NCBI GenBank assembly: GCA_024277755.1
Contig: JAJRUN010000114.1
Span: 1-36,335 of the forward strand
Source of the DNA: Gammaproteobacteria bacterium
GTDB lineage: Bacteria; Pseudomonadota; Gammaproteobacteria; Tenderiales; Tenderiaceae
Direction of reading: 5' to 3'
DNA: 36,335 bases
Position numbers and translations under genes: made by a program. Below, piece by piece: positions 25,356 to 35,122 of the stretch. The stretch's first letter is position 1. Each line of letters begins with the position of its first letter. Below the pieces are notes generated by a model. The model did no database searches. It was given only the letters and a program-made list of their open reading frames with translations, and had not been told where the DNA came from.

Positions 25356-27119
25356 ATGAGTAATCCCCCCGAGTACAACAGCAAGCAATTGATCAAGCGA
25401 CTGCTTGGACATGTTCGCCCCTATTGGCGCATCTTTGCCCTCGCCATCGTTGGCATGGTCGGCAGCGCCCTGACCGAAGCGGGCATTCCGGTATTGTTAA
25501 AACCGCTGCTGGATGAAAGTTTCGTTTTCGATAATCCCGGCGCAGTCCAAACCGCGATGATTTACCTGATTCTGCTGTTTGTGCTGCGCGGTCTGTCGGG
25601 CTTTATCGCCCAAGTGGGAATAGCCTGGGTTGGCCACAAGGTGATCTACGACCTGCGCTGCCTGATGTTTGAAAAGCTGCTGCAGGTGCCGCAAAACTAC
25701 TACGATGACAACGCCACCGGCACGCTGATTTCCAAAATCACCTTCAACGCCGATCAAGTTTCCAACACCACCACCAATGCCCTGATCGTCATCGTCCGCG
25801 ACAGCATTACCGTCATCGCCCTGCTGGCCTGGATGTTTTATCTCGACTGGCAGTTATCGCTGGTATTTCTGCTGGTGGGGCCAATCATCGGTTTCATCGT
25901 CAAGCGTATCAGCGGCCGCCTGCGCAGCCTGAACCGTTCAGTGCAAGAGAACATGGGAAACCTGACACAGGTACTGGGTGAAGCCAGCAATGGCACCGAG
26001 GTGGTGAAGATCTTTGGCGGCGAACAATACGAACAAAAACGCTTCACTGAAGTGGCCAACTGGGTGCGACGCTATAACATGAAAAGCATCACCACCTCAG
26101 CGATTAACGTTCCGGTGGTACAAGTGGTCGGTGTGCTGGCGCTGGCGCTGGTGGCTTTCATCGTTTCACTGCAAGTAGAGGCCGACCGCCTCACGGTAGG
26201 TGGATTTGTCTCTTTTTTCGGTGCCATGGCAATGCTGTTTTCGCCCATTAAACGTCTAACCAAGGTCAACGAACAATTGCAAAAAGGTCTGGCTGCAGCA
26301 GAGTCCATCTTTGCCTTGATCGACGAAAAGAGCGAACCAGATACTGGCAACATCGCGCTGAAACGAGCCAGAGGAGCACTGCAATTGAAGCAGGTAAACT
26401 TCAGCTACCCGCATGCTGAAGACAAAGCACTGGACAACATCACTCTCGATATTAAACCCGGCGAGACCATCGCCCTGGTGGGTCAATCAGGCAGCGGCAA
26501 ATCAACCCTGGTGACATTAATCCCCCGCTTTCACACCCCTGACAGCGGTGAAATCCTGCTTGATGGCCAGCCGCTCAATGAGATCAAACTAAAAGACCTG
26601 CGCGCCAATATCGCCTTGGTGAGCCAGAAGGTGGTGCTGTTCAACGACAGCATTGCCGCCAATATCGCTTATGGCAGCAGCAGTGGCGCCAGTAAGGCCG
26701 AAATCATCGACGCCGCCCGCGCCGCCCACGCGCTTGAGTTCATCGAAAAACAACCACAAGGCTTCGACACCCTGGTGGGTGAAAACGGCTCACGCCTTTC
26801 CGGTGGCCAACGCCAGCGTATTGCCATTGCCCGTGCGCTGCTGAAAAATGCACCGATTCTGATTATGGATGAAGCCACCTCGGCGCTAGATTCACAATCT
26901 GAAAAGCACGTGCAGGCAGCACTGGAAACACTGCGCAAAGACCGCACCGCCATCATCATTGCCCACCGGCTTTCCACGATTGAAAATGCCGATCGCATCG
27001 CAGTCATGAGCAAAGGCAGGATTATTGAAGTGGGTAATCACCGGGAACTGGTTGCCAGGGACGGTGCCTACGCCGCCCTGTATCAGGCGCAGTTTTCAGA
27101 CATTAGTGAGACTCAATAA
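25356..27119 (+). CDS. msbA: Lipid A-core flippase MsbA (ABC transporter)
   Basis: 587 aa half-transporter that works as a homodimer, flipping lipid A-core across the inner membrane with ATP. The six-helix transmembrane domain spans about residues 20-310 and includes the coupling stretch [21 protein letters not shown]. The nucleotide-binding domain spans about 345-580: Walker [10 protein letters not shown] (about 375-383), Q-loop in VSQKVVLFN, signature LSGGQRQR, Walker [12 protein letters not shown] and H-loop IIAHRLSTI. All catalytic motifs are intact. It overlaps the convergent hldE by 17 bp and is divergent from waaA. Confidence 0.96.
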   Translation: MSNPPEYNSKQLIKRLLGHVRPYWRIFALAIVGMVGSALTEAGIPVLLKPLLDESFVFDNPGAVQTAMIYLILLFVLRGLSGFIAQVGIAWVGHKVIYDLRCLMFEKLLQVPQNYYDDNATGTLISKITFNADQVSNTTTNALIVIVRDSITVIALLAWMFYLDWQLSLVFLLVGPIIGFIVKRISGRLRSLNRSVQENMGNLTQVLGEASNGTEVVKIFGGEQYEQKRFTEVANWVRRYNMKSITTSAINVPVVQVVGVLALALVAFIVSLQVEADRLTVGGFVSFFGAMAMLFSPIKRLTKVNEQLQKGLAAAESIFALIDEKSEPDTGNIALKRARGALQLKQVNFSYPHAEDKALDNITLDIKPGETIALVGQSGSGKSTLVTLIPRFHTPDSGEILLDGQPLNEIKLKDLRANIALVSQKVVLFNDSIAANIAYGSSSGASKAEIIDAARAAHALEFIEKQPQGFDTLVGENGSRLSGGQRQRIAIARALLKNAPILIMDEATSALDSQSEKHVQAALETLRKDRTAIIIAHRLSTIENADRIAVMSKGRIIEVGNHRELVARDGAYAALYQAQFSDISETQ

Positions 27120-28539
27120 TTGATGTAATTATTTTACTGGTGGAACAACCGTCCTTAAAATCGATGATCACCACATCACCGCCATTGGCCTGAACACATT
27201 GATGACCAGCAATCTGTTCCACTTTATAGTCACCGCCTTTTACCAATACATCCGGCAATAGACGACAGATCAAACGTTCCGGCGTGTCTTCTGAAAACGG
27301 CACCACCCAATCAACACTGCGCAACGCCGCCAACACCGTCATACGATCAGCAACAGCATTAATGGGGCGCGATTCACCCTTTAAACGCCGCACCGAGTCA
27401 TCATCATTCACAGCGACAATCAAACGGTCGCCCTGTTGTTTGGCCTGCTCAAGATAACTGACATGCCCGGCATGCAAAATATCAAAACAGCCATTGGTCA
27501 TGACGACACGCTGCCCCAGATCCCTGGCCCGCTGCACGGCATGCAGCAAGGCCTCTTCGGCCAACATGCCGGTGGCAATCGTCGTTTCAGTACACTCATC
27601 GGCCTGAATTGCCGCGCGCAACTCATCAATGCTCACCGTCGCCGTCCCCAGCTTGCCAACCACAATGCCGGCGGAAAGGTTCGACAAAGCCGTGGCTTCT
27701 GCCAGTGATTGCCCCGCTGCCAATGCCGCCGCCAATACGGAGATCACCGTATCACCGGCACCGGTGACATCAAATACCTCACGCGCCTGGGTCGGCAGAT
27801 GCAAGGGATCATGGCCTTTTTGCAGCAGTGTCATGCCGCGTTCACTGCGGGTAATCAACAATGCTTCCAGCGCTAAGCGCTCACGCAGGGTTTCACCCTT
27901 TTTTACCAGCTCATCATCATTGGCACAGTGACCGACAATGGACTCAAACTCTGAAAGATTAGGTGTCAGCAAAGTCGCGCCGCGATATTTCTCCATCGCC
28001 GAGCCTTTCGGATCGATTAACACTGGAATACCGGCACCACGTGCAAGCCCAATCATTGCCTGAACCTGTGCCAAGGTGCCTTTGGCATAATCAGATAAGA
28101 CCATGACATCACAGTCCGGCAAGGCTTTTTTTACAGCCGCCAATAACCCGGCCCCGGCAAATTCAGACAGCGACTCTTCAAAGTCCATGCGCAACAATTG
28201 CTGATGACGACTGAGCACCCGCAGCTTGGTAATGGTCTGCACGTCGGGGTTCAGATCAAAACCACAACTCACCCCCGCGTCTTCAAGCAACTGCTGCATG
28301 ATGCCGCCAGCCTCATCACGCCCCACCAGGCCATTCACCGCAGCCTTCGCCCCCAGCGTGGCGATATTAATGGCCACATTACCCGCACCACCGGCTCGCG
28401 CTTCAAGGTCGTTCACTTTGACCACAGGCACCGGCGCTTCCGGTGAGATGCGTGATGTTGAACCCTGCCAGTAGCGATCCAGCATCAGATCACCAACCAC
28501 CAGCACCGAGGCATTTTCAAAGGGAGGAATTCGTAACAT
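27103..28539 (-). CDS. hldE: Bifunctional heptose 7-phosphate kinase / heptose 1-phosphate adenylyltransferase HldE
   Basis: 478 aa from the ATG at 28539 (GAG about 7 nt upstream; another ATG lies two codons earlier). The PfkB-type kinase domain (about 1-320) has [29 protein letters not shown] and the catalytic VTGAGDTVI loop. The nucleotidyltransferase domain (about 340-478) has [17 protein letters not shown] with the HxGH motif. Together they phosphorylate and adenylylate D-glycero-beta-D-manno-heptose on the way to ADP-heptose, the donor used by the GT9 enzyme encoded upstream. It is on the same strand as the LPS cluster but 150 bp beyond it. Convergent 17-bp overlap with msbA. Confidence 0.96.
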   Translation of the reverse strand: MLRIPPFENASVLVVGDLMLDRYWQGSTSRISPEAPVPVVKVNDLEARAGGAGNVAINIATLGAKAAVNGLVGRDEAGGIMQQLLEDAGVSCGFDLNPDVQTITKLRVLSRHQQLLRMDFEESLSEFAGAGLLAAVKKALPDCDVMVLSDYAKGTLAQVQAMIGLARGAGIPVLIDPKGSAMEKYRGATLLTPNLSEFESIVGHCANDDELVKKGETLRERLALEALLITRSERGMTLLQKGHDPLHLPTQAREVFDVTGAGDTVISVLAAALAAGQSLAEATALSNLSAGIVVGKLGTATVSIDELRAAIQADECTETTIATGMLAEEALLHAVQRARDLGQRVVMTNGCFDILHAGHVSYLEQAKQQGDRLIVAVNDDDSVRRLKGESRPINAVADRMTVLAALRSVDWVVPFSEDTPERLICRLLPDVLVKGGDYKVEQIAGHQCVQANGGDVVIIDFKDGCSTSKIITSIIESH

Positions 28540-28695
28540 TATCATCTCAGCTTTTTGAAAACATATTTAAGCAATACACATGAAAGGCATTATACATATC
28601 GTTGTGCACAAACCGGCCACTGGAGCAGCATAGAGGCAGGCCAGCTATGCGAGAGCAAACACCGCTGCAAACCAAAACCCTCACCGTAAAAAACG

Positions 28696-29724
28696 CTAGT
28701 GACCGGAAATAATGCGGTAGTACTCGATTGTTCTGGGAATCACACTTCGTTTACGATAACGGTCATTAAATAACGCCAGGGCGGCAATCGCCTTGTCCCA
28801 GGATCGAGCATCAGTCAACCCCTGCAACATTGCCTGACTCAGTGACAGCGGGTCAGCCAGCTCAGCAAAACAGGCCGTCTCATCGGTCAGAATTTCACAA
28901 GCGCCACCGGTTTTGGTGGTCACAATTGGCAGGCCACTGGCCATCACTTCCAACAGCACAATCCCAAAGGGTGCATCCCTGGATGGCAATACAAACACAG
29001 AACCCTGCGCCAGAAATGTTTTGACATCGTCAATCCAGCCGCTGAACACCACCTGCTGACTGAGACCAAGTTCATCCACCAAAGCAACAAGCTTTTCCTT
29101 TTCGGCACCGTCACCGCCCATCGCCAGCCGGGCCTCAGGCTGATCCTGCGCCACCAGCTGAAAGGCACGAATCAAATCCTCAAAACCTTTTTTTGGCACC
29201 ATCCGGCCATAGGCAACAAACACCGGCGCGTCTCTTTTCTCGACTTCCGTCACCGGCTCAAAATTGGAAAAGTTGGGGATTTTATCAATTGCCCTGTCAT
29301 TCACCCCCTTGCCAAGCAGATAGGCTCGCTGACTTTCAGTGAGCACTAAAAAGGTATTGATATTGCGACAGTATTTGAGCTTGATGTTGTTGTGGGTTGT
29401 CACCACTGCGGGCACAGACAACCTTTTTGCAGCATAACCGCCCATCAGTGCGGCACGGGACAAATGGCAATGAATCACATCCGGGGCAAATTGGTTAACA
29501 GCTTCGTAAAGCTTAAAGGCAGCGAAAAAATCCCAGTGCGAAAATGGCCGGACATAACAGGGAAAGACATTTTCAACACCTTCCAGCTGATCCTTTTTCG
29601 GGAAGCGCCCATCCATAACCGCCTGCACCTGCACACCCTGTTCGGCCAAGCCTTTTACCAGGTCAATGAAAATGCGCTCTGCACCCCCCCAGCCTTTGGA
29701 CAACATTACCTGAGTGATTTTCAC
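28696..29724 (-). CDS. GT4-family glycosyltransferase (LPS cluster, last gene)
   Basis: 342 aa GT-B enzyme: N-terminal glycine-rich loop SKGWGGAERIF, then a Rossmann-like C-terminal half with VAYGRMVPKKGFEDLI and FVLPSRDAPFGIVLLEVMASGLPIV. In the EX7E motif typical of GT4 enzymes the first Glu is Ala here (APFGIVLLE); the second is present. It probably adds a sugar to the LPS core or O-antigen unit at the cytoplasmic face; donor and acceptor are unknown. Its start overlaps the stop of the next upstream gene by 4 bp (ATGA type), indicating translational coupling. Confidence 0.88.
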   Translation of the reverse strand: MKITQVMLSKGWGGAERIFIDLVKGLAEQGVQVQAVMDGRFPKKDQLEGVENVFPCYVRPFSHWDFFAAFKLYEAVNQFAPDVIHCHLSRAALMGGYAAKRLSVPAVVTTHNNIKLKYCRNINTFLVLTESQRAYLLGKGVNDRAIDKIPNFSNFEPVTEVEKRDAPVFVAYGRMVPKKGFEDLIRAFQLVAQDQPEARLAMGGDGAEKEKLVALVDELGLSQQVVFSGWIDDVKTFLAQGSVFVLPSRDAPFGIVLLEVMASGLPIVTTKTGGACEILTDETACFAELADPLSLSQAMLQGLTDARSWDKAIAALALFNDRYRKRSVIPRTIEYYRIISGH

Positions 29725-30824
29725 TGTTCAGCCTCATCGGCAAACAAGGTGTTATAGACACCTGCGTTTCCTGCCACCATCGCCGCGATTGAAAATGCTT
29801 GATTGGCAATTTGTTTACCCGCCAGTCCCCAGTGCTTTGCCTGTTCTGCATCGTCAAGCAAATACAGCATGGCGGCGCGTAGCTGATCCACATTTTGCGG
29901 TTGAACCAGAATGCCATTCTCGCCATCACGAACAATTTCAGGAACCCCCCCCGCATCGGTGCCAATCAAAGGCACACCAGCGGCGGCGGCCTGCAACAGA
30001 GAAACACCCAGGCCTTCCATATCAGCAGGATGAACAACCCCGTAGAGACAGGGCAGCACCCGCTCCAGGTCATCACGAAAACCGATCAGGCGAACATTAT
30101 TCTGCAAGCCCTGCGCCTCAATCTGTTGCTGCAGTTCATCCTTAAGCGGGCCTTTGCCAAACAAAAACACCTGCACTTCAGGGTGTTTTGCCAGCACCTC
30201 AGGCAAGGCAGCAAACAGATGGCGATGACCTTTGCGGTGGATTAATTGCGCAATCACCGCCAGCACCCGGGCATTCTCAGGCAGATCAAATTCTTTCAAA
30301 AACCAGTCACGCTCGGCAGGGCGATCGAACTTTTCAACATCAACAGCACTGTGAACACAGACCACCTGTTCGGCAGGTACCCCTTCGCTAAGCAAGACGT
30401 TGCGAATACCGTTGGAAATAGTAATAACCTTATCAAACAGGCGATACTTTAATTTGGCAATAAAAGGCGGTTCCGGATTATCCACCCGGCGCGACACCAC
30501 ACACCTGGTCTTTTCCAGCTTCGCCGCAACCCCACCCAGCACATCAGCGCCACGACGGCTGTGCAGGTGTACCAGATCAGCCTGTTCAGCTTTGATGATC
30601 TTACGCAAGCGGCCAATAAAACCAACATCCAGATCCCCTTTCATGGGAACCTCATAGACCTTGTCCACCACCTCGGCCGCAGCCTTGGCGATAGCACTGC
30701 CTTCGGGGCAGACCAATACATTTCTGAACGGTTTTTGCGCCAGACCACGCAATAAATAAAACACCTGTAGCGCACCGCCATAAAGATGCATACCCGCCTC
30801 GACATGAATCACGGTTCTGCTCAC
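29721..30824 (-). CDS. GT4-family glycosyltransferase
   Basis: 367 aa GT-B enzyme with N-terminal VEAGMHLYGGALQVFYLLRGL, a central LVHLHSRRGADVLGG and a C-terminal donor domain (VIAQLIHRKGHRHLFAAL, VHPADMEGLGVSLLQAAAAGVPLIGTDAGGVPEIV). In the EX7E motif the second Glu is Gln (EGLGVSLLQ). It overlaps the genes on both sides by 4 bp and is clearly part of the minus-strand operon. It likely works on the core oligosaccharide; sugar specificity is unknown. Confidence 0.88.
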   Translation of the reverse strand: MSRTVIHVEAGMHLYGGALQVFYLLRGLAQKPFRNVLVCPEGSAIAKAAAEVVDKVYEVPMKGDLDVGFIGRLRKIIKAEQADLVHLHSRRGADVLGGVAAKLEKTRCVVSRRVDNPEPPFIAKLKYRLFDKVITISNGIRNVLLSEGVPAEQVVCVHSAVDVEKFDRPAERDWFLKEFDLPENARVLAVIAQLIHRKGHRHLFAALPEVLAKHPEVQVFLFGKGPLKDELQQQIEAQGLQNNVRLIGFRDDLERVLPCLYGVVHPADMEGLGVSLLQAAAAGVPLIGTDAGGVPEIVRDGENGILVQPQNVDQLRAAMLYLLDDAEQAKHWGLAGKQIANQAFSIAAMVAGNAGVYNTLFADEAEQ

Positions 30825-31837
30825 GTCATCACCTGTTGCAGCGTCTGCATGATCTCATCGATTTCGATCCTGGCCATGCAGGTGAAGTCACCATTGCACA
30901 CAGGATGACGACGACAAGGCGAACAATCCATTTTGTGATACAGCACTCGGGCATTTTCCCGTGTGGTGTCGGTATAAGGGCAGGTGGAACCAAACAGCGC
31001 CACTGTCGGCACATTGAAGGCGATCCCCATGTGGGTCAGGCCGGTATCAACACCCACCAACAACAAAGCATGTTTAATCAGGGCCGCTGTCTGCATCAAC
31101 GAAGACTTACCCGCCATATTGATAATCTGCGGGTTGGCAGCGGCAATGCGCGCTGCCGCCTCAACATCTGCCGGGCCACCCAGCATCACCACCGGCAGGT
31201 TGCGCTCTGATTCAATCTGCTCAGCCAGCACCGGCCAACGCGTTTCAAGCCAGTGCTTTTGTGGCCGGGTGGTAAAGGGACAGATCACGGCGTAGTGTTG
31301 TGGTGCAATGACACGGGCAGGAAAGGCATCATCTTCAGCAGACAAAGCAATATCCATCTCAAAATTGCTCACATCCAGCCCCAGCGCCTGGGCCAGAGCA
31401 TAATATTCAGAACCGATGCGCGGGTTATCGCCCTGACGCGAAATCACCCGCGTCATCATTTTCTCGCTGCCTTCCTTTGACCCCAAACCGATGCGTTGCT
31501 CCGCACCGGAAAAATAGGCCCACACCCCACTCTTTAACAAGCCTTGCAGATCAATGGCACAATCGAAATCGTGCGATTTGAGTTTGCTGATAAATAAACG
31601 CAGTTCGCGTGCCAGGGTTAAAAATTTTCGCTCAGCCCAAAGACGCTTCCACTCACCCTTGGGCCAGAGAATCACCTCATCGAGTTCAGGATTATTGTTT
31701 AACAAGGGCGCTGCCGCAGGCTCCACCAGCCAGCTGATTCTGGCATCGGGATAATGATGCCGCAGCGCCTTGATCAGCGGCGAAGCAAACACCACGTCAC
31801 CAATAGCACTGAGACGAATAATGAGAATATTTTTCAT
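30821..31837 (-). CDS. GT9-family glycosyltransferase, heptosyltransferase-like
   Basis: 338 aa from the ATG at 31837 (MKNILIIRLSAIGDVVFASP), the usual opening of WaaC/WaaF-type enzymes; the open frame extends 16 codons upstream without support. It has the Asp-containing FDCAIDLQGLLKSG, the donor-site motif ICPFTTRPQKHW and LLVGVDTGLTHMGIAFNVPTVALFGST. A C-terminal cysteine cluster (CSPCRRHPVCNGDFTC) is common in this subgroup. It should transfer heptose from ADP-heptose (supplied by HldE) to Kdo or the first heptose. It looks more like WaaC than WaaF but I am not certain. It starts 13 bp after the stop of the asparagine-synthase-type gene. Confidence 0.9.
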   Translation of the reverse strand: MKNILIIRLSAIGDVVFASPLIKALRHHYPDARISWLVEPAAAPLLNNNPELDEVILWPKGEWKRLWAERKFLTLARELRLFISKLKSHDFDCAIDLQGLLKSGVWAYFSGAEQRIGLGSKEGSEKMMTRVISRQGDNPRIGSEYYALAQALGLDVSNFEMDIALSAEDDAFPARVIAPQHYAVICPFTTRPQKHWLETRWPVLAEQIESERNLPVVMLGGPADVEAAARIAAANPQIINMAGKSSLMQTAALIKHALLLVGVDTGLTHMGIAFNVPTVALFGSTCPYTDTTRENARVLYHKMDCSPCRRHPVCNGDFTCMARIEIDEIMQTLQQVMT

Positions 31838-31850
31838 AACCGCGATTCTA

Positions 31851-33677
31851 TCAAGAATGGCCGCTGAGCAGTTCAACCGGATCAATCAGCGCGGGCGGAG
31901 CAGCACCATCCCCTTCAATAAACAGCTTATGCCAAATGGCAAACTGCAACAGGGCAAAAACATTTTTGGTGACATCACCTTTTTGCTGTTGCCGCTCAAC
32001 AAGCTTTGCCACCCCGGCAGGATTAAACCACTCGCCAATGGCCGGGCTGTTTTGCAGACAGATGGCAACACGCTGTAGATAATCGCCCCGCAACCACTCA
32101 CCCACCGGCACCTTGAAACCACGTTTCTTCTGCCACAGGTGGTCGCCGGGAACAAAACCACTGGCCCAGCGTTTCAGGAAGGCCTTGCCCTGCTTGCCAT
32201 CGATCTTGAGTTCGTCCGGCAAAGACAAGCCAAACGCCACCACCCGGTGATCAACAAATGGCATACGCCCTTCCAGGCTCCAGGCCATCAACATACGATC
32301 AGCCTTCACCAGCAGGTTGTCCGGCAGTGCCGTTTTCAGATCAACATATTGCATGCGCTGAAGATCACTCCAGTGGGATGGTGTTTCCCGCCAGGCCTGA
32401 ATAACAGGCTCGCGCCAGGAACGCTCAGTTGCCAGCAACTTATCACCAAAGACCTGATCCGGCAGGCCAGCTCGAAAATTGGCCCCGGTGCGAAAACCGC
32501 CAGAGCCGCTGTTAAGCAGGTTCTTTAAACCACGCTCCAGTTTACCGCTGCGATAACGGCCATAACCGGCAAAGGCCTCATCGCCCCCCTCACCGGAAAA
32601 CACCACCTTTAACTCCTTACCCGCCTCTTCTGCCAGCATCGAGGTGGGCAGGTTGGCAAAGTCACGCATCAACTCATCCGCTGCCCAGACCGTATAAGGC
32701 AGGCGTTGCAACATTGCCTCAGGCGTCGGCCGCAACACGCTGTGCTGACTGCCATAATGTTTGGCAATGGTCGCCGCAATCTCCAGCTCATCACCGACAC
32801 TGGATTTGGGGAACCCCAACGAAAAGGTGCGAATCGGTTCATCTTTATAACGACTCAGCAAACCAAGCAAGGTGGTTGAATCCACCCCGCCAGAAAGAAA
32901 CAGGCCAAACGGCACATCAGAACGCATGTGCTGAGTCATCACGGTTTCCATCAGGGCATCAAACTCTTCACTCGCCTGTTCAAAACTCTTGGGTTCAGTC
33001 TTTACCGCCAGCGCCGACCAGTAACACCAGCGCCTGCTGACACGGCCCTGCTCAACCACCACCGCCTCACCCGGAAAGACCCGTTCAACGCCGTCGAAAA
33101 TAGTTTCACGACCGCTGCTGTTCTGGTTTTGCAGATATTGCAGCAAGGCAAAAGAATTCACCCTGGCAGATTGCTGCAACAGGGGCAGCAAAGCCTTTAT
33201 CTCCGAGGCAAAGGCGACACCGTCATCCTGTTGCAGTAAAAACAGGGGTTTCATTCCCAGTTGATCCCGGGCTAAAAGCAGTCGCCGCCGGGTCTTGTCA
33301 TACAGGGCAAAGGCAAACATGCCATGCAGATGAGACAGACAGTCATCGCCGTACTCGGCATAGGCGTGGAGGATGGTTTCACAATCGGAACGGGAAGAAA
33401 ACTGATGGCCTTTGGCTTCCAGCAAGGCACGCAGTTCAATGTGATTGTAGATTTCGCCGTTGGCGATCAGAACCAGCCCAGCCTGCTCGGAAACAAACGG
33501 CTGGTCACCACCAGACAAATCAATAATGGAAAGACGACTGTGGACAAAACCTATCTTCGCAGCCGCGTAAACACCAACATGATCAGGGCCACGATGTGTC
33601 AGGATATTTCCCATCGTCTGCAGCAGCGTCTCACTGACTTGCGACTGCTTTAAACTAAGTCCGGCTATGCCACACAT
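31851..33677 (-). CDS. asnB: Glutamine-hydrolysing asparagine synthase family amidotransferase
   Basis: 608 aa. The N-terminal Ntn glutaminase begins directly with MCGIAGLS, so Cys2 is the nucleophile after Met removal. HRGPDHVGV and NGEIYNH follow, as in AsnB. The synthase domain has the ATP pyrophosphatase loop LSGGVDST (about residue 258) and SGEGGDEAFAGYGRYR. Free-standing AsnB makes asparagine. In surface-polysaccharide and exosortase clusters, homologues are thought to amidate sugars or other acceptors. Here it lies inside an LPS operon between an O-antigen ligase and a GT9 gene, which favours such a role. The symbol names the family, not a proven function. Confidence 0.9.
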   Translation of the reverse strand: MCGIAGLSLKQSQVSETLLQTMGNILTHRGPDHVGVYAAAKIGFVHSRLSIIDLSGGDQPFVSEQAGLVLIANGEIYNHIELRALLEAKGHQFSSRSDCETILHAYAEYGDDCLSHLHGMFAFALYDKTRRRLLLARDQLGMKPLFLLQQDDGVAFASEIKALLPLLQQSARVNSFALLQYLQNQNSSGRETIFDGVERVFPGEAVVVEQGRVSRRWCYWSALAVKTEPKSFEQASEEFDALMETVMTQHMRSDVPFGLFLSGGVDSTTLLGLLSRYKDEPIRTFSLGFPKSSVGDELEIAATIAKHYGSQHSVLRPTPEAMLQRLPYTVWAADELMRDFANLPTSMLAEEAGKELKVVFSGEGGDEAFAGYGRYRSGKLERGLKNLLNSGSGGFRTGANFRAGLPDQVFGDKLLATERSWREPVIQAWRETPSHWSDLQRMQYVDLKTALPDNLLVKADRMLMAWSLEGRMPFVDHRVVAFGLSLPDELKIDGKQGKAFLKRWASGFVPGDHLWQKKRGFKVPVGEWLRGDYLQRVAICLQNSPAIGEWFNPAGVAKLVERQQQKGDVTKNVFALLQFAIWHKLFIEGDGAAPPALIDPVELLSGHS

Positions 33678-33724
33678 ACTCGCTCCATCTCACTACAATC
33701 CATTTTACCGAAAGCTGGTCAAGG

Positions 33725-35089
33725 TTATTTTTGTTTGTAAACGGCCTGCGGCAAAGCCGCCTGTTCTGGCTCTGTTTGATCCGCAATAATAATCGCATAG
33801 ACGAAGCCAAAAACCACACAAAAGAAAAAGCGCCAGTTGGTGCTGGATAGCTGAAAATCAGCCAGACACCACACCGCAAACAACAGCGACATCCCGATTA
33901 AAAAAAAGTAGATATCCTTATCTACCTTGTGCTGCCGGCGAGCCGTTCGCAAACCGGAAAACAGTTGCCAGACCAGCAACAAAAAGATGACACCGCCCAC
34001 CAGCCCAAAGCGCAGCATAAACTCCAGATAAGTATTATGAAAATGGGGAGTGTGTCTGGTCAGATCAGTCTCGGCTGAGAAAAACTGATCCCTGGGGATA
34101 CCACCACTGCCCCAGCCGATCCAGGGGCGTTCCAGCCAACGTAAAAAACCCTGCTGGTTCATGGCGACTCGAATGGCAAACGAGGGATTGTCTGCCTCTA
34201 TTTCATCAAACTGGAGCATCATCAAAGCAAAGGTGTCGTCTTTAAACTGCGCCACCCTTTCGTCAAATATTGCTTCATTGCTTTTCACCACCCCAAATAA
34301 AAGTGCCACGACAAGCACAACCACAATCAAGGCAACAACACGACCGTTGCGCCACAACGCAACAATCTCATTTCGATAACGCAACAAAAACAGCGGCGGC
34401 ACAACCACGACAAAAGCCAGCCAGACAATTCTGGTTTGAGTCAGAATAACGAACTCTGCAACAACCGCGACCACCGCCAGCCACAACATTAAACGCACAG
34501 CGAATAACCAGCCGGAACGCTTTTCACCAATCAAACGTGGCGCAAACACCAGCAGACCCAACAAACAGCAGGCCAATAACAAAGCGCCAAGTATGGACTG
34601 AAACCCAAAACCACAACGACTCACCCCCGCCAGAACATCACACGCCTGCCAGTTGGTATGACGTATCACGGCCAGGGCAAAACCAACCCCAAGCACCAGC
34701 AAGGCTGTCCGATATTTATGTTGAAACAATTTTAGTGACCATGCCAGCGGCACAAACAACCACAGATACAACCATTCCAGCGCATCATTAATATGTGCTG
34801 GTGTGTTTTCGGGGAATTCATACACCGCCCACAAAGTACGCCCCGCCAGGTAGACAATAAACAGCGCCGATAAAACCAGCACCTTATCCTGCCTGAAGCG
34901 TTGCCAGAAAAGAGGAACCGAAGCAACAAATACCACGGTCAAAAGAAAAAAACCAAGATAGCTGCCAGCGGTGCCCAGCCAGGCGAAAAAAACAAACAGA
35001 AACAGGCCGGCCAGACTCAGTTTTTTTAGCCCTGTAACGTAGGTGTTATGCCCGTCAATTTTTTTACTGACTTCGTCGGCCAAACTCAT
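33725..35089 (-). CDS. O-antigen ligase/polymerase family membrane protein (WaaL-like)
   Basis: 454 aa with about 10-12 membrane helices and a larger periplasmic loop between residues ~270 and 350. The loop holds the Wzy_C/ligase signature: TRIVWLAF before it, then LERPWIGWGSGG and HFHNTYLEFMLRFGLVGG with the conserved His. Enzymes of this type join undecaprenyl-linked O-polysaccharide to lipid A-core at the periplasmic face (WaaL) or polymerise it (Wzy); sequence alone does not separate them. The core-synthesis neighbourhood favours WaaL. It lies 33 bp from the first GT4 gene and 47 bp from asnB. Confidence 0.87.
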   Translation of the reverse strand: MSLADEVSKKIDGHNTYVTGLKKLSLAGLFLFVFFAWLGTAGSYLGFFLLTVVFVASVPLFWQRFRQDKVLVLSALFIVYLAGRTLWAVYEFPENTPAHINDALEWLYLWLFVPLAWSLKLFQHKYRTALLVLGVGFALAVIRHTNWQACDVLAGVSRCGFGFQSILGALLLACCLLGLLVFAPRLIGEKRSGWLFAVRLMLWLAVVAVVAEFVILTQTRIVWLAFVVVVPPLFLLRYRNEIVALWRNGRVVALIVVVLVVALLFGVVKSNEAIFDERVAQFKDDTFALMMLQFDEIEADNPSFAIRVAMNQQGFLRWLERPWIGWGSGGIPRDQFFSAETDLTRHTPHFHNTYLEFMLRFGLVGGVIFLLLVWQLFSGLRTARRQHKVDKDIYFFLIGMSLLFAVWCLADFQLSSTNWRFFFCVVFGFVYAIIIADQTEPEQAALPQAVYKQK

Positions 35090-35122
35090 TTGAATAATTC
35101 CCGCATCAGCGCAACAACAGCA

